A stretch of DNA of 64,000 nucleotides, taken from the NCBI RefSeq assembly GCF_002161175.1, contig NZ_NFMA01000009.1, forward strand, positions 1 to 64,000, given 5' to 3'. How positions within the stretch are numbered: position 1 is the stretch's first letter; each line of letters starts with the position of its first letter. The notes under the pieces were generated by a model that was not told where the DNA came from, made no database searches, and saw only the letters and a program-made list of their open reading frames with translations. Positions 13,837-21,977 of the stretch are shown in pieces. The DNA is from Flavonifractor sp. An100 (GTDB lineage Bacteria; Bacillota; Clostridia; Oscillospirales; Oscillospiraceae). Position numbers and translations under genes: made by a program.

Positions 13837-15621
13837 TTGAATAAAATAGGATTCCATCTGCCCAAGGGGAGCCTTGGTAGAACCGTCCTCAGTCTCGTGA
13901 TCACTGCGCTGATCGGGTTTGTGTACTTCTACGTCTCGCTGCCCGCCATCAATCCCCACTCCAGCGACTTTTATAGCTTTCTGGGGCTTCTGTGCGTGGT
14001 CTATGTCATCTGCGTCTTTCTGCTTTCCGGCGCACCCCGGGACAACGTAGTGCGCGCTCCGGCCGAGAAATTGAAAGAATGGTTTCGTTTTGTCAAAAGC
14101 CGGTGCCTGCCTGTGGGCATCCTCTTTGTGGCTGTGGTGCTGGTAGCCCTAGTGGGCCAGGTCCTGTCCATGCCCATTTTCCGGGCCGGTTCTTACCGGG
14201 ACCTGCTTACGGTGGAGGAGGGCAACTTTGCCTCCGATGTGGCTCAGATCTCCTTCAACGAGATCCCCACGCTGGACCGCACCAGCGCCGAGTATCTGGG
14301 CGACCGCCAGATGGGCACCCTCAGCGACATGGTCAGCCAGTTTGAGTACTCCAACGACTCCACCCAGATCAACTACCAGGGACGGCCCGTCCGGGTGGCT
14401 CCTATCGCCTATGCCGACCTGTTCAAGTGGCTGACCAACCGGGGCAACGGTCTGCCCGCCTATGTGGTGGTGGACATGGTTACCCAGGAGGCCACCGTGG
14501 TACGGTTAAGCGAGGGAATGAAGTACTCCTTCTCCGAGCCCCTCAACCGGAACATCGTGCGCCACCTGCGTTTCCAGTACCCTACCATGATGTTCTCCAC
14601 TCCCGAATTTGAGATCGACGAAAACGGCCACCCCTGGTGGATCGCTCCCCGGGTAGTGAAGACCATCGGCCTCTTCGGCGGCACCGATATCCAGGGCGCG
14701 GTGCTGGTGGACGCCGTTACCGGTGAGAGCCAGTATTACGAAGAGGTCCCCACCTGGGTGGACACCCTCTATGTCCCCGAACTCATCATGCAGCAGTATG
14801 ACTACCACGGCACCCTGGTCCACGGCTTTATTAACTCCATTCTGGGCCAGAAGGATGTGACTGTCACCACCGATGGCTACAACTACATCGCCATGAACGA
14901 TGATGTATACGCCTACACCGGCGTTACCTCCGCCAATGCCGACCAGTCCAACCTGGGCTTCCTACTGTGCAATATGCGCACCAAGCAGACCACCTTTTAT
15001 GAGGCTCCCGGCGCCACTGAGGCGGCTGCCCGGGCTTCCGCCGAGGGTGTGGTCCAGGACCTGGGCTACAAGTCCACCTTCCCCCTGCTGCTGAACATCG
15101 CTGGAGAGCCTACCTACTTTATCCCCCTGCTGGACGCCACCAATCTGGTCAAGATGTACGCCATGGTCAACGTGGCTCAGTATCAGATCGTGGCCACCGG
15201 CACCACCGTATCCTCCTGCGAACAGACCTATATCCAGCTGCTGGCCAACAAGGGCATTACCCAACCTGAGGAGCTGCCCCAGACCCAGGCCAGCGGCACT
15301 GTGGCTGAGATCCGCACTGCTGTTCTGGACGGCAACTCCTACTACTTCCTACGTCTGGAGGGCGATGAGGTGTTCTACTCCCTCTCCGCTTCCCAAAACC
15401 GGGACGTGGTAACCCTGAATGTGGGAGACACCGTAACCATTGACCACGCCATCCCCGCTGAAGGAGAACAGCCCTCCATTTTGGACGGCTACACCCTGAC
15501 CATTGATGGACGCACCTCCTCCAACCACATGGGCTTTACCGTAGACGGAAATTCTGCGCCTACCATTGACTCAGAGTCACAGGATATTCCCTCTGCCCTG
15601 GATCCAGCTCCACAGACTTGA
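13837..15621 (+). CDS. Conserved membrane protein of unknown function
   Basis: 594 residues starting at TTG behind AAAGGAGA. Three hydrophobic segments lie near residues 15-35, 47-65 and 93-112. A large soluble region of about 480 residues follows, with repeated short beta-rich stretches (GxxVLVDAVTGES, AVLDGNSYYFLRLEGDEVFYS). The last ~100 residues look like an OB- or beta-sandwich-type fold. I do not recognise a named family. The topology suggests a membrane-anchored extracellular domain. It is a single-gene unit with its own promoter and terminator. Confidence 0.75.
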   Translation: MNKIGFHLPKGSLGRTVLSLVITALIGFVYFYVSLPAINPHSSDFYSFLGLLCVVYVICVFLLSGAPRDNVVRAPAEKLKEWFRFVKSRCLPVGILFVAVVLVALVGQVLSMPIFRAGSYRDLLTVEEGNFASDVAQISFNEIPTLDRTSAEYLGDRQMGTLSDMVSQFEYSNDSTQINYQGRPVRVAPIAYADLFKWLTNRGNGLPAYVVVDMVTQEATVVRLSEGMKYSFSEPLNRNIVRHLRFQYPTMMFSTPEFEIDENGHPWWIAPRVVKTIGLFGGTDIQGAVLVDAVTGESQYYEEVPTWVDTLYVPELIMQQYDYHGTLVHGFINSILGQKDVTVTTDGYNYIAMNDDVYAYTGVTSANADQSNLGFLLCNMRTKQTTFYEAPGATEAAARASAEGVVQDLGYKSTFPLLLNIAGEPTYFIPLLDATNLVKMYAMVNVAQYQIVATGTTVSSCEQTYIQLLANKGITQPEELPQTQASGTVAEIRTAVLDGNSYYFLRLEGDEVFYSLSASQNRDVVTLNVGDTVTIDHAIPAEGEQPSILDGYTLTIDGRTSSNHMGFTVDGNSAPTIDSESQDIPSALDPAPQT

Positions 15622-15660
15622 AAAAACCGGACCACCAATCAATTGGTGGTCCGGTTTTTT
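15621..15660. terminator. Strong bidirectional terminator
   Basis: ACCGGACCACCAAT and ATTGGTGGTCCGGT form a long perfect stem with A6 before and T6 after. It serves the upstream membrane-protein gene and overlaps the end of the convergent GIY-YIG gene. Confidence 0.92.
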
Positions 15661-15908
15661 GTTCGGTCCGCAGCAATCAGCTGTTCCTTTTGTTGCCGCG
15701 TCAGTTTTTTGATCTCCAATTCCCGGCGCAAGGCCCCACCCTTGTCCGGCAGCTCCTCCTGATACACCAGCTCCAGCGGTCCCCGGCCCCGGGTATACTT
15801 GGCTCCCTTCCCTGCCCGGTGGACGGCAAGGCGGTGCTCCACATCCAGAGCGGTACCGGTATACAAACTCCCGTCTCCACAGCGCAGAATATAGACATAC
15901 CACGGCAT
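15639..15908 (-). CDS. GIY-YIG nuclease-like protein (UPF0213/YhbQ type)
   Basis: 89 residues from ATG at 15908; a GTG at 15929 adds seven residues but has no better site. The GIY-YIG core is WYVYILRCGDGSLYTG, followed by the arginine of the family (VEHRLAVHRAGKGAKYTR) and the conserved LVYQEEL. These small stand-alone proteins may act in DNA processing, but their physiological role is unclear. The gene end lies in the terminator stem shared with the convergent neighbour. Confidence 0.88.
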   Translation of the reverse strand: MPWYVYILRCGDGSLYTGTALDVEHRLAVHRAGKGAKYTRGRGPLELVYQEELPDKGGALRRELEIKKLTRQQKEQLIAADRTKNRTTN

Positions 15909-15985
15909 TCTCTTTCCGCCCCTCTCCACTTCTTTCCCATAAGAATACCATATTTTTTCCCTTTTGGAAATTATCCAACATTTTA

Positions 15986-16014
15986 TTGCCTTTCCCTCTC
16001 ACCAGTGCTACAAT
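15986..16014 (+). promoter_or_regulatory. trpS promoter
   Basis: TTGCCT (15986-15991), 17-base spacer, TACAAT (16009-16014) preceded by an extended TGC. Confidence 0.8.
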
Positions 16015-16027
16015 AAAGTGATATTAT

Positions 16028-16056
16028 ATGGGTGTCTTAGCCCAACGGACACCCAT
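16028..16056 (+). promoter_or_regulatory. Leader hairpin upstream of trpS
   Basis: ATGGGTGTC at 16028-16036 pairs perfectly with GACACCCAT at 16048-16056, just before the AAAGGAG ribosome-binding site at 16061. It is too short for a T-box and lacks a T-run; it may modulate translation initiation or mRNA stability. Confidence 0.55.
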
Positions 16057-16077
16057 TGACAAAGGAGTCAACACACC

Positions 16078-17076
16078 ATGGACGAGAAAAAAGTAATGCT
16101 CTCCGGCATCCAGCCCAGCGGTGACCTGCACCTGGGCAACTATTTAGGGGCCATCAAAAACTGGGGCGCCCGGGCCGATGAGTTTGATTGTTATTATTTT
16201 ATGGCTGACATGCACACCATCACCGTGCGCCAGAATCCGGCCGATCTGCGCCGCCGCACCTTGGAACAGCTGGCCCAGTACATCGCCTGCGGACTGGACC
16301 CGGAGAAAAACACCCTGTTTATTCAGTCCCATATCCCCGCCCACGCGGAGCTGGGCTGGGTGCTCAACTGCTACACCATGTTTGGAGAACTCTCCCGGAT
16401 GACCCAGTTTAAGGATAAGTCCGCCAAAAATGCCGACAATATCAACGGCGGTCTGTTCACCTACCCTGCCCTCATGGCCGCCGACATCCTCCTTTACCAG
16501 CCGGACTATGTACCTGTGGGCAACGACCAAAAGCAGCACGTGGAGCTGACCCGGGACGTGGCCCAGCGCTTCAACAACATCTACGGGGACGTGTTCAAAA
16601 TCCCTGAGCCCTATATTCCCAAGACCGGCGCCCGGATCATGGGCTTGAGCAACCCTGAGGCCAAGATGTCCAAGTCCGCCCCTGAGGGCTGCGTGTTCCT
16701 CATGGAGAAGCCGGAAGACATTCAGCGCAAATTTAAGCGCGCCGTCACCGACAGCGACACCGAGCGTTGCGTCCGCTACGACCCGGAGCACAAGCCCGGC
16801 GTCTCCAACCTGATGTCCATCTATTCTGCCGTCACTGGCAAGACCTTTGGGGAGATCGAGCAGGAGTTTGATGGTAAGGGCTATGGCGCCTTTAAGCCCG
16901 CCGTCGGTGAGGCGGTGGTGGAGACCCTCCGCCCCATCCGCGAGGAGGCCTCCCGGATTTTGGCGGACAAGGCCTACCTGGAGTCGGTCTATAAGCAGGG
17001 GGCGGAAAAGGCCTCCTACGTGGCCAACAAGACCCTGCGGAAGGTCTACAAGAAGGTGGGCTTTGTTGCCCGGTAA
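16078..17076 (+). CDS. trpS: Tryptophanyl-tRNA synthetase
   Basis: A 332-residue class I synthetase that charges tRNA-Trp. The HIGH-type GDLHLGN is at residues 15-21 and KMSKS at 196-200, with the tryptophan-pocket segment (YYFMADMHT, ILLYQPDYVPVGNDQ) between them. Length is normal. The start ATG follows AAAGGAG. It is followed by tagO after 51 bases, so the two could be co-transcribed. Confidence 0.97.
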   Translation: MDEKKVMLSGIQPSGDLHLGNYLGAIKNWGARADEFDCYYFMADMHTITVRQNPADLRRRTLEQLAQYIACGLDPEKNTLFIQSHIPAHAELGWVLNCYTMFGELSRMTQFKDKSAKNADNINGGLFTYPALMAADILLYQPDYVPVGNDQKQHVELTRDVAQRFNNIYGDVFKIPEPYIPKTGARIMGLSNPEAKMSKSAPEGCVFLMEKPEDIQRKFKRAVTDSDTERCVRYDPEHKPGVSNLMSIYSAVTGKTFGEIEQEFDGKGYGAFKPAVGEAVVETLRPIREEASRILADKAYLESVYKQGAEKASYVANKTLRKVYKKVGFVAR

Positions 17077-17127
17077 TGCGTTTGGGCTGCTGGCAGCCCC
17101 TCATCCAAGTACAAAAGAGGATCGGAT

Positions 17128-18267
17128 ATGACCATACAAATTTCTCTCATTGGCGCCGCGGTGGCCGCTCTCCTCACCGCCGCTGTGGTGGCCCTCATTT
17201 CCACTCCCGTGGTAAAGTCCCTGGCCTTTCGGGTGGGCGCTGTGGACGTGCCCAAGGACGGGCGGCGTATGCACGACCATCCCATCCCCCGGATGGGCGG
17301 TCTGGCCATTTTCTTTGGCTTTATCCTCAGCGTACTGCTGTTTCTCCCCCTGACCCAGCAGCTGCGGGGTATGCTGCTGGGTGCGGTCATCATTGTGATT
17401 CTGGGCATCTTTGATGACATCTACGCCCTGCCCGCCAAGCCAAAATTTCTCATTCAAATTTTGGCCGCTCTGATCGCCGTTTGGGCTGGAAACCGGATCT
17501 ACGGCCTGTCCAACATCAATATTTTCAGCAGCAATCCCTATTGGGAGCTGGGCTGGCTGTCCTACCCCATCTCCATTCTCTGGATTGTGGGCATTACCAA
17601 CGCCGTCAACCTCATTGACGGCCTGGACGGTTTGGCCTGCGGTGTGTCCACCATCAGCTCCATGACTCTGCTGGTCATCGCTCTGGTGGTCTCCGAGCCC
17701 GATGTGGCGCTATTCATGGCCGCACTGGCCGGCGCATGTCTGGGATTTCTGCCCTATAACCTGAACCCGGCCAAGATTTTTATGGGGGACACCGGCTCCA
17801 CCTTCCTGGGCTTTGTCCTTGCGGTGGTATCCATACAGGGGCTATTTAAATTTTACACCATTATCTCCTTCGCGGCCCCCTTCCTGATCCTTGGCCTGCC
17901 CATTTTCGACACCGCATTTGCTATCCTGCGCCGCCTGGCCAAGGGACAGTCCCCCATGACCCCTGACCGGGGCCACATCCATCACCGTCTGATCGACATG
18001 GGCTTTTCCCAAAAGCAGGCGGTGGCGGTGCTGTACATCATCAGCGCCATTCTGGGCCTGTCCGCTGTGGTGCTTACCACCAACGGCGCCGTCCGTGCCA
18101 TGTTGTTCCTCCTGGCTTTGTGTGCGGCCGGGGCACTTGCTTACATGCTCTATATGAGCCATAACGGTGGCCCTTCTCCCCACAGCAGCCAGAAGTCCCC
18201 CCCTTCGAAAACCCAAATCGCAGGCAATGAAAATTTCTTTGGCGAGGAGGATCGCTCCGACAAATGA
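17128..18267 (+). CDS. tagO: Undecaprenyl-phosphate N-acetylglucosaminyl-1-phosphate transferase
   Basis: A 379-residue polytopic membrane enzyme of the MraY/WecA/TagO superfamily that starts teichoic acid or other lipid-linked glycan synthesis. It has Asp96-Asp97 in GIFDDI, the NLIDGLDG loop at 161-168, MGDTGS at 219-224 and the UDP-GlcNAc-type HIHHR at 283-287, which separates it from MraY. The last ~45 residues are a hydrophilic tail. Its stop overlaps the wecB start (ATGA), linking lipid carrier loading with supply of UDP-ManNAc. Confidence 0.93.
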   Translation: MTIQISLIGAAVAALLTAAVVALISTPVVKSLAFRVGAVDVPKDGRRMHDHPIPRMGGLAIFFGFILSVLLFLPLTQQLRGMLLGAVIIVILGIFDDIYALPAKPKFLIQILAALIAVWAGNRIYGLSNINIFSSNPYWELGWLSYPISILWIVGITNAVNLIDGLDGLACGVSTISSMTLLVIALVVSEPDVALFMAALAGACLGFLPYNLNPAKIFMGDTGSTFLGFVLAVVSIQGLFKFYTIISFAAPFLILGLPIFDTAFAILRRLAKGQSPMTPDRGHIHHRLIDMGFSQKQAVAVLYIISAILGLSAVVLTTNGAVRAMLFLLALCAAGALAYMLYMSHNGGPSPHSSQKSPPSKTQIAGNENFFGEEDRSDK

Positions 18268-19412
18268 GCAAGAAAAAAGTAATGACCATTTTTGGCACCC
18301 GGCCTGAGGCCATTAAAATGGCCCCTCTGGCCCTGGAACTGTCCCGGCGTCCGGACCTGGACGCCCTGTGCTGTGTCACAGCCCAGCACCGGCAGATGCT
18401 GGACTCCGTACTGGAAATTTTCCATCTCAAGCCCGACTATGACTTGAACATTATGCAGCCCCGGCAGACCTTATCCACCATCACCTCGAAATGTTTGCTG
18501 GGCATGGAGGATGTTCTGGAGCAGGCCAAGCCTGACCTTGTGCTGGTCCATGGGGATACCTCCACCACCTTTGCCGGCGCTCTGGCCGCCTTCTACCACC
18601 AGATCCCGGTGGGACATGTAGAGGCCGGTCTGCGCACCTACGACAAATGGTCTCCCTTCCCGGAGGAAATGAACCGGAAAATGGTGGGAGCCATCGCTGA
18701 CCTCCACTTCTGCCCCACCGCCTCCAACCGGGAAAACTTGGCCCGGGAGAATATCACCAAGGGAGTCTTTTTGACTGGAAATACTGTCATAGATGCCTTG
18801 CAGACTACAGTTGTAAAGGATTTTACCTTTTCAGAGGATATTTTAAATAATCTGGATTATGACAACCAAAAGGTCATTCTGGTCACCTGTCATCGCCGGG
18901 AAAACTACGGCCAGCCCATGGCCAACATCATGACCGCCCTGCGCCGAGTGGCTGACGCTTTCCCCGAGGTGGAGCTGGTCTATCCCGTCCACCTTTCTCC
19001 GGTGGTCCAGGAGGCCGCCCATACGTATCTGGATAACCATCCCCGTATCCATCTCATTGCCCCCTTGTCGGTGGATGAGATGCACAATCTGATGGCCCGG
19101 TGCTATCTGGTGATGACCGACTCCGGAGGTCTTCAGGAGGAGGCCCCTGCTCTGGGCAAGCCGGTGCTGGTACTGCGCCGGGAGACCGAGCGTCCCGAGG
19201 CTGTGGCTGCCGGTACGGTACGCCTGGCCGGTGTGGAGGAAGCGGATATCTTCCGTATGGCGTGTGAGCTGTTGGGCGATCGGGACGCCTATCTGAAAAT
19301 GGCCCACGCCGTCAATCCCTATGGGGACGGACACGCCTGCCAGCGAATTGCCGACGCCATTGAATGGCACTTCGGTCTTCGCTCCCAGCCCCCGGCAGAG
19401 TTTCATCCCTGA
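18264..19412 (+). CDS. wecB: UDP-N-acetylglucosamine 2-epimerase (non-hydrolysing)
   Basis: 382 residues. It interconverts UDP-GlcNAc and UDP-ManNAc, the sugar used in the linkage unit of wall teichoic acids. Family motifs visible are FGTRPEAIKMAPL at the start, GDTSTTFAGALAAFY, GHVEAGLRT, THCRREN-type (VTCHRRENYG) and the SGGLQEEAP loop. The start overlaps the tagO stop by four bases. Together they form the glycan initiation pair; the rest of the pathway is not in the window. Confidence 0.95.
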   Translation: MSKKKVMTIFGTRPEAIKMAPLALELSRRPDLDALCCVTAQHRQMLDSVLEIFHLKPDYDLNIMQPRQTLSTITSKCLLGMEDVLEQAKPDLVLVHGDTSTTFAGALAAFYHQIPVGHVEAGLRTYDKWSPFPEEMNRKMVGAIADLHFCPTASNRENLARENITKGVFLTGNTVIDALQTTVVKDFTFSEDILNNLDYDNQKVILVTCHRRENYGQPMANIMTALRRVADAFPEVELVYPVHLSPVVQEAAHTYLDNHPRIHLIAPLSVDEMHNLMARCYLVMTDSGGLQEEAPALGKPVLVLRRETERPEAVAAGTVRLAGVEEADIFRMACELLGDRDAYLKMAHAVNPYGDGHACQRIADAIEWHFGLRSQPPAEFHP

Positions 19413-19453
19413 TTTATCGGTTTTTCTCTGCTTTCCCGGAATGAGGTGACAGT

Positions 19454-20218
19454 TTGGACCCCAAAAATCGACTGATCATTGCCATCGCTGTAATCGCACT
19501 GATTGTGGGTGCCATGTTTACCAGCTTTGGCCGAAGCCTCTTTGCCCTAAACACCCCATCCATTCAGCTTCCCGTTTCCGGGGACAGCTCCCAAGGCTCT
19601 TCCGCCTCCAGCAGCGCCGCTAATTCAGGTGCATACCAAAAGGTGGAGGTAACCCCTGAGACGGTGCAGAACGTCATCGCTACTCTAGCTCGCTCAGACA
19701 GCTATTACCGGGAGCTAACGGTGGAGACACTTTGGGGTGAGGGCTCCTCTGTCATTCAAGTTCAGGTATGGACAGATGGAGGTTGGACCCACACCCGCAA
19801 GATACTGCCTTCCGGCTCCATCCGCAATGATTTGATTGGCGAGGAAACTCTTTATTACTGGTATGATGGCTCTCAGAACTACTGTACCGCCCCCGCCGAC
19901 AGTCTGTCCGCCGATCTCTCCCAGCGGTTGCCCACCTATGAGACGGTGCTGGAATTGGACCCAGAGCTTATTACTGCGGCTGGCTATGAGTCCCGGGGCG
20001 ACATCCCATGCGTTTTTGTGGAGGTAACAATAGAGGAAGAAAATGTGGTAGAACGTTACTGGATCAGTGTGGACAGCGGTCTTTTAATCAGCGCGGAGAC
20101 AGACTACAACGGACAGACGGTCTATCGGATGACCGCCTACTCCCCCATTACTACCCCTTGTCCTTCTACCGCGTCCTTTGCCCTACCAGACGGCACGTCC
20201 TTCCACAGCCTTTCTTGA
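19454..20218 (+). CDS. Membrane-anchored secreted protein, unknown function
   Basis: 254 residues from TTG at 19454 behind GAGGTGA. One N-terminal membrane segment (residues ~8-30) is followed by a serine-rich linker and a beta-rich extracytoplasmic domain of about 190 residues (VIQVQVWTDGGWTHTRKILPSG, YYWYDGSQNYC). The pattern recalls lipoprotein-carrier or RseB-like beta folds, but no motif is decisive. It follows wecB after 41 bases and probably belongs to the same transcript, ending at a UUCG terminator. Confidence 0.65.
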   Translation: MDPKNRLIIAIAVIALIVGAMFTSFGRSLFALNTPSIQLPVSGDSSQGSSASSSAANSGAYQKVEVTPETVQNVIATLARSDSYYRELTVETLWGEGSSVIQVQVWTDGGWTHTRKILPSGSIRNDLIGEETLYYWYDGSQNYCTAPADSLSADLSQRLPTYETVLELDPELITAAGYESRGDIPCVFVEVTIEEENVVERYWISVDSGLLISAETDYNGQTVYRMTAYSPITTPCPSTASFALPDGTSFHSLS

Positions 20219-20229
20219 GAACACACATA

Positions 20230-20249
20230 GGGGCGGCTTCGGCCGCCCC
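20230..20249. terminator. UUCG-loop hairpin between convergent genes
   Basis: GGGGCGGC and GCCGCCCC closed by TTCG, followed by a pyrimidine-rich stretch on the plus strand. Confidence 0.75.
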
Positions 20250-20254
20250 CCTCC

Positions 20255-20686
20255 TTATTCCTCCTCTTTTTTGTCGCTGCCCAGTCCCATGACCAGTACA
20301 ATCCCCAAAGCGATCACCAGATCCAGGTCCTCCCCCTCCACCAATAAATATAGCACAATCAAAAGCAGGAGTATGTCCCCGGTATCCCAGTTTTCACCGC
20401 TCCACCGCTTTAGGATGCCGCCCATTCCTCCAGCTTTCTCCCCCTGGAGCAGCCCTGTTAGGCTTTCCAAACCTCCAAGCCAAGTGTTTTTTGAGCTCTT
20501 CCCCCCGGTTGGCCTGTGTCCTTGTGAGAAGGATTGGTTTCTCTGGCTGGTCCCCGCCCGTTTGCCTGTTTGTGACGGACGCTGAGAGGAATTTCGGTGG
20601 TGCTCCGCTCCCGGTATCCAAGCTGGTTGCGCTTCTTCCCCCACCCAAGTATAGGATGTGTCTTCTGGGATATAACGATTATACAT
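20255..20686 (-). CDS. Small membrane protein of unknown function
   Basis: 143 residues. The first ~95 are polar and rich in Ser, Gln and Gly. The end holds two close hydrophobic stretches (ILLLLIVLYLLV, IALGIVLVMGLG) separated by an acidic EGEDLD turn. The ATG at 20686 follows GGAGGGGG and overlaps the end of the upstream 142-residue gene. It is the last gene of a three-gene leftward operon. No family recognised. Confidence 0.6.
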   Translation of the reverse strand: MYNRYIPEDTSYTWVGEEAQPAWIPGAEHHRNSSQRPSQTGKRAGTSQRNQSFSQGHRPTGGKSSKNTWLGGLESLTGLLQGEKAGGMGGILKRWSGENWDTGDILLLLIVLYLLVEGEDLDLVIALGIVLVMGLGSDKKEEE

Positions 20687-21107
20687 CCCCCTCCTCCCCC
20701 CTCCCGCCCATGGCGGTTAACGCCACACGGATCATACGGGTCATTTGGGCAATCTGCAATGCCTTATCCAACTTCCCCCGGCGCTCCTCCCGCACAAATG
20801 GACGCAGCGCCCGAAGCAGATCTGCGCTTCGGTCATCCCTTCCCCGATATTCTCGCAGAATCCGCATTCCCATCTGCAGCATGGCTGGGTCAAGCTGGTC
20901 AAACAGAGCGGATAAATCTGGTCCCTGCTGGGAGGACGGCGCCTGGATATCCTCCGGTTTGTCACGTTCTGAGACGCCGTCCTCCTCCTGTGTCTTCTCC
21001 GACTCTGTCTGCTCACTGGCAGACAGGGAGCGGGCGAGGGCCATGATCTGTCCCATCGCTTCCTGGTCACCCAGAATTGCATTCAGTTTTTCCTCGAACT
21101 CAGCCAC
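20679..21107 (-). CDS. Conserved protein of unknown function
   Basis: 142 residues from GTG at 21107 behind GGAGGGG. It has an acidic middle (residues 28-60) and a conserved-looking C-terminal helix block, LLRALRPFVREERRGKLDKALQ then MTRMIRVAL. No signal peptide or membrane segment. Second gene of the three-gene operon; I have seen the C-terminal block in other Clostridia hypotheticals, but no function is known. Confidence 0.6.
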   Translation of the reverse strand: MAEFEEKLNAILGDQEAMGQIMALARSLSASEQTESEKTQEEDGVSERDKPEDIQAPSSQQGPDLSALFDQLDPAMLQMGMRILREYRGRDDRSADLLRALRPFVREERRGKLDKALQIAQMTRMIRVALTAMGGRGEEGDV

Positions 21108-21141
21108 GGCTTACCCCTCCCCTCTCCTGTGAAGAGACCGA

Positions 21142-21423
21142 CTACTCCACTCCGGCTTTTCGGGCCTGCTGTTGGATGCGGGCTACCAAATCAGCCCCTT
21201 CCTTACTGCTCATTAGCTGTTCCACCATGGTCATCAAATGACTGGGGTCTCCAGCAGCCGCAGCCTTTGCCGCCTGCTGGACTCCACCCTGTTTTTGAAG
21301 CATTGTCATCAGCCTTTGCGTATCGTCAGAGCCAGCTAAGCCGGCCAGTACAGCCCGGTTCTTCATCAGCTCTACGGCAGACATTCCTTTTCCCGCAGCT
21401 TCTTGATTATTTTTGGATATCAC
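21142..21423 (-). CDS. Small helical protein of unknown function
   Basis: 93 residues from GTG at 21423, five bases after AGGGGTGA; the longer open frame upstream lacks a site and overlaps the divergent phosphodiesterase gene. The protein is mostly helical (AVELMKNRAVLAGLAGSDD, LMTMVEQLMSSKEGADLVARI) and ends KAGVE. It heads the three-gene operon. Confidence 0.55.
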   Translation of the reverse strand: MISKNNQEAAGKGMSAVELMKNRAVLAGLAGSDDTQRLMTMLQKQGGVQQAAKAAAAGDPSHLMTMVEQLMSSKEGADLVARIQQQARKAGVE

Positions 21424-21485
21424 AAATATCACCCCTAACCTCATTTCAATCCAGTATATGCAGAAAGAACGGCAAGGTGACAAAG

Positions 21486-21944
21486 TTGAAAGTTTTGGTT
21501 TTTTCCGACTCCCATCGCTCGTTGTCCGGTATGTATTTCGCCATTGAGACCCATCACCCGGACCAAGTGATCCATCTGGGGGATTTGATGGAGGACGCAC
21601 AGGAAGTCGCCTGCGCTTACCCCAGACTTCCCTTTTGTATGGTCCCCGGAAACTGCGATGGGTGGACAACAGAACCACCCAAAAAGCAGATTCTCCTGGC
21701 CGGAAAACGGATTTTATTGTCCCATGGCCATCTCTGGGGCGTCAAGAAGGGCCCCTATGCCGCAATTGCTGATGCCCGCGCCTCAAACGCCGATCTTCTG
21801 CTCTATGGCCATACCCACCAGGCTGTGTTGCGCACCTTGGAGGATGGTCTGATCCTTCTCAATCCGGGAGCCAGCCGATCCACCTACGGACTAATTGAAT
21901 TGACCCACTCTTCCATTGATTGCTGTATCCTCCCCCAGGAGTAA
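21486..21944 (+). CDS. YfcE/MJ0936-type metallophosphoesterase
   Basis: 152 residues from TTG at 21486 behind AAGGTGAC; the long upstream extension of the frame is antisense to the small operon. Two-metal motifs are all present: D8-S-H10, GD at 32-33, GNCD at 55-58, H80-GH, and GHTH at 108-111. Enzymes of this fold hydrolyse phosphodiesters in vitro; the natural substrate here is unknown. It is divergent from the three-gene operon and followed by cls after 33 bases. Confidence 0.88.
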   Translation: MKVLVFSDSHRSLSGMYFAIETHHPDQVIHLGDLMEDAQEVACAYPRLPFCMVPGNCDGWTTEPPKKQILLAGKRILLSHGHLWGVKKGPYAAIADARASNADLLLYGHTHQAVLRTLEDGLILLNPGASRSTYGLIELTHSSIDCCILPQE

Positions 21945-21977
21945 AGGACTCTCTCCAGTACCTACAGGAGGTATATT

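Noticed and set aside
15960-16077. T-box riboswitch before trpS
   Set aside because: The leader is about 60 bases, with no room for specifier loop or antiterminator and no T-box sequence.
21129-21485. 119-codon N-terminal extension of the phosphodiesterase
   Set aside because: It is antisense to the small unknown genes; the fold begins at the TTG with a good site.
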